From Desmospora profundinema (GTDB lineage Bacteria > Bacillota > Bacilli > Thermoactinomycetales > DSM-45169): 64,000 nt of DNA. Position numbers and translations under genes: made by a program. Location of the stretch: assembly GCF_031454155.1 (NCBI RefSeq), contig NZ_JAVDQG010000001.1, positions 310,001 to 374,000 of the forward strand. Direction: 5' to 3'. Position 1 is the stretch's first letter; the number at the start of each line of letters is the position of its first letter. The notes under the pieces were generated by a model. That model made no database searches and was not told the origin of the DNA. It worked only from the letters and a program-made list of their open reading frames with translations. Below are positions 7,900-16,378 of this stretch, in pieces.

Positions 7900-8253
7900 T
7901 TATTCGAGGAACGAGGCGGGGGGATGGCCGTTGTGGGCTCCCTGTTTCCGAATCTTCTCATGGATGGAAGCGAGCCGTTTCCAATGGTTATCCACCGCTG
8001 CGCGACCTTCAGCAGTGATGCGGATGGTTGTCTGGGGAATCTTTCGGCGAACAAAATGCTTATCGATCGCGATTAAACCGCCATCCTCCAGCTTGGCCAG
8101 ATGGGAGGAGAGGTTTCCTTTGGTTAATCCGGTTAACTCTTGCAGAAAGAGAAATTCCGCCATGGTGCAAGCGGACAGAGCCGTTAAAATGGATAGGCGA
8201 GCCGGTTCATGAACTAATTTGTTTAATTGAGCCAATTCTTGATAGGGCAACAT
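7900..8253 (-). CDS. Winged-helix transcriptional regulator (ArsR/MarR-like, HTH_27 type)
   Basis: 117 residues. LNKLVHEPARLSILTAL is followed by a helix-turn-helix (FLFLQELTGLTKGNLSSHLAKLEDGGLI, about 35-62) and a wing (FVRRKIPQTTIRITAEGRAAVDNH). This compact plan is typical of the one-domain DNA-binding repressors encoded beside membrane proteins or transporters. The ATG has CGGGAGGATTCGG upstream. The palindrome at 8324-8338 in its own promoter region suggests autoregulation. Targets are unknown; similar palindromes lie at 1043 and 60944. Confidence 0.85.
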   Translation of the reverse strand: MLPYQELAQLNKLVHEPARLSILTALSACTMAEFLFLQELTGLTKGNLSSHLAKLEDGGLIAIDKHFVRRKIPQTTIRITAEGRAAVDNHWKRLASIHEKIRKQGAHNGHPPASFLE

Positions 8254-8323
8254 ATCCGAATCCTCCCGATCATCTGAATTTATCGGGAAAATTATAACAC
8301 AGACCGTTTATAATCGACGACTG

Positions 8324-8338
8324 GTTTGCAATATAAAC
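8324..8338. promoter_or_regulatory. Candidate operator GTTTG-N5-yAAAC upstream of the winged-helix gene
   Basis: GTTTG-CAATA-TAAAC, one mismatch from a perfect 5-5-5 inverted repeat, about 70 bases upstream of the regulator start. A minus-strand TATAAT (about 8292-8297) lies between it and the start. Closely similar sites occur at 1043-1057 and 60944-60958. Assigning it to this regulator is inference. Confidence 0.5.
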
Positions 8339-8358
8339 TTAACCGGATCGTAAAAGAA

Positions 8359-8383
8359 AAAAGGTCTCCGATAGGAGACCTTT
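8359..8383 (-). terminator. Terminator of ynzC
   Basis: AAAGGTCTCC pairs with GGAGACCTTT around a short ATCG-type loop. On the minus strand it is followed by TTTTTCTTTTA. It lies about 45 bases after the ynzC stop. Confidence 0.85.
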
Positions 8384-8427
8384 CATTTCGTCCTTCACCT
8401 GCTTGCATTATAATAGAGGGTACGCGC

Positions 8428-8607
8428 CTAGTCTTCTTTCTTTACCAAGCGAACCTGATCCAATTGGCTCTTGACGGATCCGCGGATCGCCTGTAAATAC
8501 TGTTTCCGCAGGTTTGCTTGTTCTTCCTGTTCTGCCGGCGTAAGCCCTTCTGCTTTCTTTTTTCGTGCCAGTTCATTAATGCGTTGAATCACTTCATCGG
8601 TGATCAT
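8428..8607 (-). CDS. ynzC: UPF0291/DUF896 family protein, YnzC-like
   Basis: A 59-residue protein read from the ATG at 8607 to the TAG at 8428. It begins MITDEVIQRINELARKKK, continues EGLTPAEQEEQANLRKQYL and ends VKSQLDQVRLVKKED. This is the YnzC/UPF0291 family pattern, small two-helix proteins of unknown function. In B. subtilis ynzC lies next to yneB in the SOS-regulated lexA-yneA-yneB-ynzC neighbourhood; here it is divergent from the yneB homolog, which supports both calls. GGAGCTGA precedes the start, and a terminator follows. Confidence 0.88.
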   Translation of the reverse strand: MITDEVIQRINELARKKKAEGLTPAEQEEQANLRKQYLQAIRGSVKSQLDQVRLVKKED

Positions 8608-8637
8608 GATGAATCAGCTCCTTCGAACACACTGTAG

Positions 8638-9321
<684 letters not shown>

Positions 9322-9343
9322 ACGGATAATGGAGTGTGGCGAC

Positions 9344-10408
9344 ATGGATTGGAAACGATTTGGAGCGTTGACTCAAGTGCCGGGGGTTCCCGGAGCGGAA
9401 TCGTTGGTAAGCCGGGAGCTGGAGAAGATGATCACTCCGCTGGCGGATGAGGTGATAAGGGATCGCCTCGGCAGCTTGTTCGGGAAAAAAAGCGGGGATA
9501 AAAACGGTCCTCGGGTGTTGGTTGCCGGCCACATGGATGAAGTGGGATTTATGGTAACCCGGATTACTGATCAAGGATTTTTACGGTTTCAACCCCTGGG
9601 AGGCTGGTGGAGTCAAGTGTTGCTGGCTCAGCGGGTGGAAATCGTAACCCGGGAAGAAAAACGGATCCCCGGTGTGATTGGATCTGTCCCTCCTCATTTA
9701 TTAAAGGAGGATGACCGGGGAAAACCCGTTCCGATGGATCGCATGTTTATCGATATCGGATTGGATAGTAAAGAGGACGTGCGGAATGCCGGAGTCCATC
9801 CCGGAGATTTTATCGTCCCAGTTTGTCCCCCGGTGGAGATGGAAGGGGGCAGACGGCTGATGGCAAAAGCCGTGGATAACCGGTTTGGTTGCGCCCTTGC
9901 GGTGGAGTTGCTGGAAGACCTGCAAAATCGCTCCCATCCCAATGTGGTGTTTTCCGGGGCGACGGTGCAGGAAGAAGTGGGTCTGCGGGGAGCCGTAACG
10001 GCAGCCAATCGGGTGAAGCCGGATGTTTTTTTCGCCGTGGACGCCGGTCCGGCCGGCGATACGCCAGGGGTGGCGGATGGTTTTGGCGAACTGGGACAAG
10101 GGGTGGTCATTCGGTTGATGGACCGTTCGATGATTCCGTTACCCGGAATGCGCCGGTTTTTGATCGAGACGGCAGAGGAAGAGGGGATTCCGTATCAGTT
10201 TTTCATTTCCCAAGGCGGAACCGACGCCGGTGCGGTTCACAAGACGGGGGACGGGGTACCTTCGGCGGCGTTGGGAGTCTGCGCCCGTTATATCCACTCC
10301 CATGCAGCTGTGGTCGACAAAGGGGACGTGGAGGCGGCCAAAGCGTTTCTGACAGCGTTGATTCGACGGCTGGATCCGGAGCGGCTCCGCGCGATCCAAC
10401 GGGGGTAG
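9344..10408 (+). CDS. M42 family metallo-aminopeptidase
   Basis: A 354-residue M42 (glutamyl aminopeptidase/YsdC-type) cytosolic peptidase that removes N-terminal residues from peptides, usually as a large oligomer. The expected dinuclear metal ligands and catalytic residues are visible: AGHMDEVG (His near 64), AVDNRFG (bridging Asp near 178), the catalytic QEEVGLRG (Glu pair near 211), AVDAGPAGD (Asp near 233), and the C-terminal YIHSHAAV (His near 317). The ATG at 9344 is taken as the start because the protein then begins as its relatives do. It follows yneB by 22 bases. Confidence 0.88.
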   Translation: MDWKRFGALTQVPGVPGAESLVSRELEKMITPLADEVIRDRLGSLFGKKSGDKNGPRVLVAGHMDEVGFMVTRITDQGFLRFQPLGGWWSQVLLAQRVEIVTREEKRIPGVIGSVPPHLLKEDDRGKPVPMDRMFIDIGLDSKEDVRNAGVHPGDFIVPVCPPVEMEGGRRLMAKAVDNRFGCALAVELLEDLQNRSHPNVVFSGATVQEEVGLRGAVTAANRVKPDVFFAVDAGPAGDTPGVADGFGELGQGVVIRLMDRSMIPLPGMRRFLIETAEEEGIPYQFFISQGGTDAGAVHKTGDGVPSAALGVCARYIHSHAAVVDKGDVEAAKAFLTALIRRLDPERLRAIQRG

Positions 10409-10423
10409 TCATCGGCAGCCGAG

Positions 10424-10449
10424 GGCCTGAGCCCGGAGTGGTTCAGGCC
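10424..10449 (+). terminator. Probable terminator after the aminopeptidase
   Basis: GGCCTGA pairs with TCAGGCC across a 12-base loop, followed by ATTTTG. The T-run is short, so termination may be partial. Confidence 0.55.
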
Positions 10450-10474
10450 ATTTTGTGATGGTGGGGGGAGAACC

Positions 10475-11443
10475 TTGCGAGAATTGGAGACAACCCCCTT
10501 GCGACGCTGGGGGTTTTTAGAGGTAGTGGACGGTACATTCCACATTTTTCGTTCCCGGTTTGTGCCTGTGTTTTTCAGTACTTTTCTGTTGGTCGGTCTG
10601 TTTCAATTTGTGTATGAAATATTAAATTTGCAGCTATCTGAAACCTTAGAACCTTTTACAGACCCCTTTCTTGATCCATTGCCAGAAGACGGGATGAAGC
10701 CGTTGGGTTGGTTGGAAGGGTTGATCGCATTATTGATGGTGATCAGCTTCATTTTCTCCTATATTTTCTTGCACCCGCTGATGCGAGTGGCGGTTTCGTG
10801 GATTACCATTCGCGATTTAACCGAGAAGCGGGCTGTTACCACCGGGGAAGCATTAAAGCATGCTTGGAAACAGGGACTGCCCGCTTTATTAACCCATTGG
10901 TTGGCGGGAGGAATGATCCTGGGCGGTCTGGCAGTGATCACCGCTTTCATTTTTATCCCGTTCGCTTTGTTAGGCATGGCGCTGGGGGATTGGGTTATTC
11001 CCCTCCTGCTGTCAGTCGTATTTGTAGCCTTCCTGTCCACTCCCTTGCTTATATGGGTTACCGTCCGTCTATCTCTCGTGTTTCCGGTAATCGTGGAAGA
11101 ACAGACGCGATATTTTGCCGCTTTGAAGCGAAGCTGGCGCTTAACCCGACGCTCCTTTTGGCGGCTGCTCACTATTTTTTTGCTGTTTGGAGTGATCTTG
11201 GTGGGGTTCACGGGGATCACCGGAGCTTTGTTACACCTGATCCTGGTACCTGGAGTGGTGATGGGATGGTCATTCCTGTGGGCGGTGGAAATGGGGGTGG
11301 CGCTCTTGCTGGCCGGGCTGACCTGTTTGATGGAGGCTGTCTTCGGGGTGTTGGCCACCGTTTTGTACTTTGATCAGCGTATCCGCCGGGAGGGGTTGGA
11401 CTTGGAACAATCGCTCCGGTCGACTCCGGAAGCAGTGAGTTAA
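10475..11443 (+). CDS. Multi-pass membrane protein, first gene of the MoxR-DUF58 operon
   Basis: 322 residues with about six hydrophobic segments (near 25-48, 85-108, 140-170, 175-205, 228-258 and 265-300). The opening GFLEVVDGTFHIFRSRF resembles the start of proteins carrying a glycerophosphodiesterase-type membrane domain, but no catalytic domain is present. I do not recognise a function. TTG start with GGGGGGAG about 6 bases upstream. The neighbours are DUF4129, DUF4350, MoxR and DUF58, a conserved neighbourhood often thought to act in envelope-associated protein assembly. Confidence 0.75.
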   Translation: MRELETTPLRRWGFLEVVDGTFHIFRSRFVPVFFSTFLLVGLFQFVYEILNLQLSETLEPFTDPFLDPLPEDGMKPLGWLEGLIALLMVISFIFSYIFLHPLMRVAVSWITIRDLTEKRAVTTGEALKHAWKQGLPALLTHWLAGGMILGGLAVITAFIFIPFALLGMALGDWVIPLLLSVVFVAFLSTPLLIWVTVRLSLVFPVIVEEQTRYFAALKRSWRLTRRSFWRLLTIFLLFGVILVGFTGITGALLHLILVPGVVMGWSFLWAVEMGVALLLAGLTCLMEAVFGVLATVLYFDQRIRREGLDLEQSLRSTPEAVS

Positions 11444-11446
11444 GGC

Positions 11447-11544
11447 GGATGCCCTTTTCAAGGACGACAATTCTAGAAGGCTTCGCCAAAGGAGAGGATG
11501 CCCTTTTCAAGGACGACAAATTTTAGGAGATTCGCCAAAGGAGG
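11447..11544 (+). repeat. Two tandem 49-bp repeats, each ending in a Shine-Dalgarno-like site
   Basis: The unit beginning GGATGCCCTTTTCAAGGACG at 11447 is repeated at 11496. Both copies share that block and end in TTCGCCAAAGGAG; the middle differs slightly (TTCTAGAAGGC versus TTTTAGGAGA). The second copy supplies the ribosome binding site of the DUF4129 gene. It occupies the whole gap between two operon genes. Confidence 0.9.
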
Positions 11545-11554
11545 ATGATCATAT

Positions 11555-12193
11555 TTGACGGCGGAGTATGAAAAGTCACGGGAACAGTTATCCGAAATCC
11601 TTCAAAGGGATGAGTTCCAGTCGGGAATGTGGTGGCAACATCTGTTGGAACGGTTTGATCAATTGCCCGTGATTGGGGAATGGAGTATCGGCAACTGGCT
11701 GAATAACCTCCTTTCGTCGCTCTTCCGTGCAGGGGCGGGCAGCGGGGTGGGTTGGCTGCTTCCGGTCTTGCTGGCGATTCTCCTCACCCTGATCCTGTGG
11801 GTGATTGTAAAACAACTGTATCTCAGCCGACCTGCCGGGGAAGAAGAATCTCCTTCCACAGCGGAGGAGAGCAAGGCATTACAATGGTGGGAACGGGGAG
11901 AAGCCCATGCATTGCGGGGGGAGTATCGCGAAGGGATCCGATGTTTGTTCCGTCACGCATTGGAAACGTTGGATCACCGAGAGGCATTGGACCGGCGAGA
12001 TCACAAAACCAACCGGGAGTACCGGGAAGAAGTGGCCGTGGCTGCGCCGATTTACCTGCCGGTGTTTCAATTATTGGTTTTACGGTTTGAGCTAGTGTGG
12101 TACGGCATGATCGAACCGGAGGCGTCCGACTATGAGGAGTACCGCCGTCTATGCGAGGGTCTGACAGGAGGTGGGACGATTGAAGCCGGCTAG
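11555..12193 (+). CDS. DUF4129 domain protein
   Basis: 212 residues. One transmembrane segment lies at about 65-90 (GVGWLLPVLLAILLTLILWVIV). The C-terminal DUF4129 domain follows at about 108-208, recognisable from ALQWWERGEAHALRGEYREGIRCLF, the TNREYREEV segment and FELVWYGM. DUF4129 proteins co-occur with MoxR and DUF58 genes; their biochemical role is not established. The TTG at 11555 is chosen because AAAGGAGG lies 10 bases upstream and the only nearby ATG opens a very short frame. Confidence 0.85.
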   Translation: MTAEYEKSREQLSEILQRDEFQSGMWWQHLLERFDQLPVIGEWSIGNWLNNLLSSLFRAGAGSGVGWLLPVLLAILLTLILWVIVKQLYLSRPAGEEESPSTAEESKALQWWERGEAHALRGEYREGIRCLFRHALETLDHREALDRRDHKTNREYREEVAVAAPIYLPVFQLLVLRFELVWYGMIEPEASDYEEYRRLCEGLTGGGTIEAG

Positions 12194-13400
12194 GATTGTC
12201 CTTATCCTTGTCGTGATTGCAGTGTTGGCAGCGGGCGCCATGGTTGCAGGATCCCTGCTTCCGTCGGAAGAGCCGCGCTTCTCCAGTTTCAGCCCGCAAG
12301 GGGAAGGCACCAAGGCACTTTACCTGCTGCTGGAGGAGCGGGATGTTCCGGTGTCGCGTTGGGAAGATTCGTGGGATCGCTTACCGGAATCAAAGGGGCA
12401 TGTTTTGTTCCTGCTGGAGCCGGATCGCTGGCTGGTCCCGGCGGAAGAGAAAGAGTGGTTGCTGAAATGGGTGGAATCCGGCAATACCCTGGTGTTGTTG
12501 GCCCACCCGCTGGATTCATTGGCCAATCAGTTGGGATTTTCCGGAGCGGAAGGCGGCAATATCCCCCGGGTATCGATGGAATTACAGGATGAACCGTGGC
12601 TTTCGGATATAAAAGAGCTGTATTTTCCCCGAAATCGCCGTTTGATGGAAGACACAGAGCTGGACGAGGTGTGGGAAGACCGGAACGGCATCGACCGGAT
12701 TGGACGGTTGGCTGCCGGTGAAGGGAATATCTATTATATCCCCGAACCCATGATATGGACCAATACCTATCTGCAGCGGGGAGACAACTTGGCTTTAGCT
12801 CTGTATTTTGCTTCCCTGACGGAAGGAGAAGGGAAGGTATGGTTTGATGAAAGTTTACGGTACCAGGGATGGAATCACGCATTCCTGGTGGACGAGTCGG
12901 AGGCGGGTCCCGGCTATGCCGACCTGATTCCTGCCGGAGCGGGATGGTTCCTGTTGCAGGCGGGACTGTTGTTTCTATTGTGGATGGTTTTACAGGGGAA
13001 GCGCTTTGCCTCTCCCCGTTGGGAGACGGTGCGGGAAGTGCGCCGGGGGGAAGAGTATGTCCATGCCATGGGATCGCTGTATCAATGGGCGAACCTGAAC
13101 CAAGAGGCGTTGGGCATCGGGCAGCGGGCCCTCTTCCGAGAGGCGGCTGACATGTTAGGGATGTCCAGGCGCTCCGATGCCGACGACATTATCGAAAGAG
13201 TGGAGGCTTTGGTCGATCCGACATTGGCTCGACGCTACCGTGATCTCCACCAAGCCATTGCAAAAACAGAAAAGAAGCGGATCTCCAACAAGGAGCTGGT
13301 AAAGTGGAGTCGCGAGATCCAAGATCTGCGGGAGGAGATGAACCAATGGAAAACCCAACCCTTGAGCCGGCAACGATCGCTATCCGATCCGAACGAGTGA
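12180..13400 (+). CDS. DUF4350 domain protein
   Basis: About 406 residues: an N-terminal membrane anchor (8-28), an extracytoplasmic DUF4350 domain with FSPQGEGTKALYLLLEERDVPVSRW and the WVESGNTLVLL strand, a second membrane segment near 255-275 (GWFLLQAGLLFLLWMVL), and a charged cytoplasmic tail. DUF4350 has a glutamine-amidotransferase-like fold without known activity. The TTG at 12180 has AGGAGG 7 bases upstream and overlaps the DUF4129 gene by 14 bases. The last 55 bases overlap the MoxR gene. Confidence 0.82.
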   Translation: MKPARIVLILVVIAVLAAGAMVAGSLLPSEEPRFSSFSPQGEGTKALYLLLEERDVPVSRWEDSWDRLPESKGHVLFLLEPDRWLVPAEEKEWLLKWVESGNTLVLLAHPLDSLANQLGFSGAEGGNIPRVSMELQDEPWLSDIKELYFPRNRRLMEDTELDEVWEDRNGIDRIGRLAAGEGNIYYIPEPMIWTNTYLQRGDNLALALYFASLTEGEGKVWFDESLRYQGWNHAFLVDESEAGPGYADLIPAGAGWFLLQAGLLFLLWMVLQGKRFASPRWETVREVRRGEEYVHAMGSLYQWANLNQEALGIGQRALFREAADMLGMSRRSDADDIIERVEALVDPTLARRYRDLHQAIAKTEKKRISNKELVKWSREIQDLREEMNQWKTQPLSRQRSLSDPNE

Positions 13401-14305
13401 TGAAACATTTGAAAGAAGTGGTCATCGGCCAGGAACGGACCGTCCAGTTGATGTGGGCGGCAATGTTGACCGGGGGGCACGTTCTAATCGAAGGAGTTCC
13501 CGGTCTGGGAAAAACCTTGTTGGTCCGTTCCTTGGGCCAGGTGATCGACGCTTCTTTTGCCCGGATCCAATTCACCCCGGATCTGATGCCGGCAGATGTG
13601 ACCGGAACCAAGGTATTTGACCTTCAGTCGGGTCGATTCAATTTTAAACAGGGACCGTTGTTTACCCAGTTGTTGCTGGCGGATGAGATCAACCGGACCC
13701 CTCCCAAGACGCAATCGGCCCTGCTGGAAGCAATGGAAGAAGGCCAGATTACCGTGGACGGGGAATCCCGTCCATTGCCCGCTCCCTTTTTCGTGGTAGC
13801 GACCCAAAACCCGATTGAATATGAAGGAACGTATCCCTTGCCGGAAGCGCAGCTAGACCGGTTTGCCCTCCAATTGACAATGGATTACCCGGGGGAAGAA
13901 GAAGAACTGGAAGTGCTCAGAGGTCATCGGGTGACCACCCGGAGGGAGTCTGCCTTAAGTCCCATTGTGACGGCGGAGGAAATACTCGCTTTTCGTCGTC
14001 AGGTGGAGAGGATCCGGGCGGAAGACTCCGTCATCCGCTATGTCGCTTCCTTGGTGCGTGCCACTCGGACTCATCCGCAGGTATTGTTGGGAGCCAGCCC
14101 CCGAGCGGGCACCAGCCTGCTCGCTTTGAGCCGGGCGGTGGCAGCCATGGACGCCAGGGATTACGTTACACCCGACGACGTCAAATGGGTGATAAAACCG
14201 GCTTTGCGCCATCGCTTGATCATGAGTCCGGATGTGGAACTGGAGGGGTTTAAAACTGATGACCTCATCGAAGAGATCACCCGTTCGGTACCGGTTCCGC
14301 GATAA
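13346..14305 (+). CDS. MoxR-family AAA+ ATPase
   Basis: 319 residues. Walker A is GVPGLGKT (about 49-56), Walker B is LLADEINRTPPKTQSALLEAM, sensor 1 follows at ATQNPIEYEGTYPLPEAQLDRF, and the AAA lid contains the GASPRAG sensor-2 arginine. MoxR ATPases act as chaperones on vWA-domain partners, here most likely the adjacent DUF58 protein. The ATG at 13346 is preferred over the upstream GTG because GGGAGGAGATG sits in front of it. Confidence 0.92.
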   Translation: MENPTLEPATIAIRSERVMKHLKEVVIGQERTVQLMWAAMLTGGHVLIEGVPGLGKTLLVRSLGQVIDASFARIQFTPDLMPADVTGTKVFDLQSGRFNFKQGPLFTQLLLADEINRTPPKTQSALLEAMEEGQITVDGESRPLPAPFFVVATQNPIEYEGTYPLPEAQLDRFALQLTMDYPGEEEELEVLRGHRVTTRRESALSPIVTAEEILAFRRQVERIRAEDSVIRYVASLVRATRTHPQVLLGASPRAGTSLLALSRAVAAMDARDYVTPDDVKWVIKPALRHRLIMSPDVELEGFKTDDLIEEITRSVPVPR

Positions 14306-15620
14306 TGCTTGGCTGCCGGGGCCGCGCCTGTTTGCCGCGCTGGGATTCGGGCTCGTCCTCACTTTGGCGGCTGCCATGGTGGGGCTTCACGACTGGACCG
14401 CTCTCGTTTTCCACCTTGCGTTGACAGGGTTGGTAATCGAGGAATTCCGACGGATGCGCCGCCATGGATCGGTTCAACTGACGCGGGAAAGCGATGGATT
14501 TCTGGAATTGGGACAATCCAACCCGATCCGGATCCATGTGTACAACCCGGCTCCCTGGCCGGTTACCTGTGTCGTCAAAGATGATTATCCCGAAGGATTC
14601 CAGTTGGATCGGAGAGAGATGACGGTAACCGTACCCGCCGGAGAGACGGAGACACTGGTCTATCACGTCCGGCCCCACCGCCGCGGCCGTCACTCGTTTG
14701 ACCGCATCCATGTCAGACAAAGGGGGCCGATGGGCTTGTTGGTTCGCCAACAGGCGGCGGTCCTTCCGGAAGAAAAGCAGGTGTATCCCCTGTTAAAGCA
14801 CGTGCGCCGGGTCCGGGGCGGGGTGTACAAACGGAAATTATCTGCAACCGGTCCCCACAACCGGCATGGATTGGGACGGGGATCCGAATTTGCACACATC
14901 CGGGACTATGTGCCGGATGACGAACCCCGTTGGATCAATTGGACCGCGACAGCCCGTCGCGGCAAACTGGCCACCAACGTGTACCAACCGGAACAGGGGC
15001 AGCATGTGGCCATCCTGTTGGACTGCGGGCGTATCATGGGAGTGCGGGACGGGGAACTGACCCGACTGGACCGGGCGGTGGAGGCTGCCCTGGCATTTGC
15101 GGCCATCGCAGTGGAACGGGGGGATCAGGTCAGCCTCCTCGCTTTCTCCAGTCAAGTGAAAAAATGGGTCCCCCCGGGCAAAGGAGCTCCCCATTTACAG
15201 CGGATCATTGAAGCGGTGTACGATTTGGAACCAGACTATGTGGAATCCGGCTACCGCACGGCGATGGAATCGCTGGCGTTTCACCACAAAAGGCGGACCT
15301 TGGTGGCCTTGTTCACCGATGCCAGTAACCTCACCTTTGCCGATGAACTGATCGAGCACATCCGGGTGTTGCAACGCCGCCACTTAATCATGACCGTCAC
15401 GATGGAAGATCCTCAGCTGCAACGGGAGTGTAACCTTCGGCCTAGGGAAGAGAAGGAAGTCTTTCGCAAAGCGATCGCCCAACAGGTAACCGAAGAGCGG
15501 GATGAACGCTTAAAGGCGTTAAAACGCCGGGGTGTAATCACCCTGAATGTCGCTCCCGATCAGTTGGCGGAACAGGTGATTCATTCGTTTCTCGATATTA
15601 AGAATCGCAGCTTATTATAA
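14259..15620 (+). CDS. DUF58 domain protein (vWA-like partner of MoxR)
   Basis: About 453 residues. Two N-terminal membrane segments (about 22-60) precede an extracytoplasmic beta-rich region, then the DUF58 signature GRGSEFAHIRDYVPDDEPRWINW near 215-240 and a vWA-like fold starting at VAILLDCG. The metal site is degenerate (DCGR rather than DxSxS). It overlaps the end of the MoxR gene by 47 bases, has GGAGGGG upstream of the ATG, and closes the operon before a strong terminator. Confidence 0.87.
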   Translation: MTSSKRSPVRYRFRDNAWLPGPRLFAALGFGLVLTLAAAMVGLHDWTALVFHLALTGLVIEEFRRMRRHGSVQLTRESDGFLELGQSNPIRIHVYNPAPWPVTCVVKDDYPEGFQLDRREMTVTVPAGETETLVYHVRPHRRGRHSFDRIHVRQRGPMGLLVRQQAAVLPEEKQVYPLLKHVRRVRGGVYKRKLSATGPHNRHGLGRGSEFAHIRDYVPDDEPRWINWTATARRGKLATNVYQPEQGQHVAILLDCGRIMGVRDGELTRLDRAVEAALAFAAIAVERGDQVSLLAFSSQVKKWVPPGKGAPHLQRIIEAVYDLEPDYVESGYRTAMESLAFHHKRRTLVALFTDASNLTFADELIEHIRVLQRRHLIMTVTMEDPQLQRECNLRPREEKEVFRKAIAQQVTEERDERLKALKRRGVITLNVAPDQLAEQVIHSFLDIKNRSLL

Positions 15621-15632
15621 TCGAACCGACAC

Positions 15633-15664
15633 AGAAAACCGGGGGATAGATCCCCCGGTTTTCT
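15633..15664 (+). terminator. Terminator of the MoxR-DUF58 operon
   Basis: AGAAAACCGGGGGA pairs with TCCCCCGGTTTTCT, a near-perfect GC-rich stem with a flanking T-run. The hairpin ends exactly where the left inverted repeat of the Tn3-like element begins (15665). Confidence 0.9.
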
Positions 15665-15714
15665 GGGGTAAAGGGAGCGAAGGCCGATTTTGCCGCCAAT
15701 TGACCGATAAATGG

Positions 15715-15755
15715 AAAATGACTTGTGGTTGCACATGCAACCACAAGTCATTTTT
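15715..15755. repeat. Perfect 19-bp-arm palindrome
   Basis: AAAATGACTTGTGGTTGCA and its exact complement are separated by two bases (CA), followed by TTTTTG. It overlaps the inner edge of the left transposon end. It could act as a bidirectional terminator that insulates the element, or be a recombination relic. Confidence 0.8.
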
Positions 15756-15805
15756 GTCTTCTTATGATCTTTTTCGCGGGCGAGAGAGGCTTCTATTTTC
15801 CTTTG

Positions 15806-16125
15806 TACGGGTTTTTATAATTGGCCAAGAATCCGATCAACTGGGATCTGATCCTTCTGCAATACGACCAAATGGTGAAATACGCTGCGGCCTTGCGATT
15901 CAACACCGCCGAGACCGAAGCGATTTTCAAGCGATTTAGCAAAAACCGGACCCATCCCGTTTACAAAGCATTGAGTGAGATGGGACGTGTGATCAAAACG
16001 ATCTTCCTGTGCGAATACCTACAGCACGAGGAAATCCGGCGCGAGATCCACGAGGGCCTCAATGTGGTTGAGAACTGGAACTCAGCCAATAGCTTTATCT
16101 TCTTTGGGCAAAATGGCGCAATCCC
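15806..16125 (+). pseudogene. Tn3-family transposase, C-terminal fragment
   Basis: The frame has no proper start; it opens with [20 protein letters not shown], continues through [23 protein letters not shown] and ends at [22 protein letters not shown]. This is the near-terminal region of Tn3-family transposases (about 1000 residues when intact), so about 90% of the protein is missing, including the first two acidic catalytic residues. Homology stops around QNGAI, where the resolvase frame takes over. Confidence 0.88.
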
Positions 16126-16235
16126 TAATGAAAGACCCCAATTATTCGATTCGGGAGATTTGTGAAACTCTTCAGGTGTCCAAAGCCACTTTGTACCGGC
16201 ATCTGGGCGGGAAAAAAACCGGCCAAAATAAATAA
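16113..16235 (+). pseudogene. Tn3-type resolvase, C-terminal helix-turn-helix fragment
   Basis: A 40-codon frame, [18 protein letters not shown], then TLQVSKATLYRHLGG. The segment [20 protein letters not shown] is the DNA-binding helix-turn-helix at the end of Tn3-family resolvases. The catalytic serine domain is absent. The frame overlaps the transposase fragment in another phase, marking a deletion that fused the ends of tnpA and tnpR. Confidence 0.8.
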
Positions 16236-16378
16236 AGGCCCGAAAGAGCCTCGTTTTCAAATTAATGGTATCTACTTTGCGGTAAACGGAAGAGATGCTC
16301 CCTTTACCCCTAATGGGGGTCACCGTATCATTCCGGGTTTTTGGACACACACAAATTTACTGACTCCCTTGGATCGCT

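Noticed and set aside
7811-8212. A 133-codon plus-strand frame opposite the winged-helix gene
   Set aside because: It runs antisense through a well-supported regulator gene and starts inside the repeat element.
15700-15939. A 79-codon plus-strand frame starting in the left transposon end
   Set aside because: It reads through the palindrome out of frame with the transposase homology; the transposase fragment explains the region.
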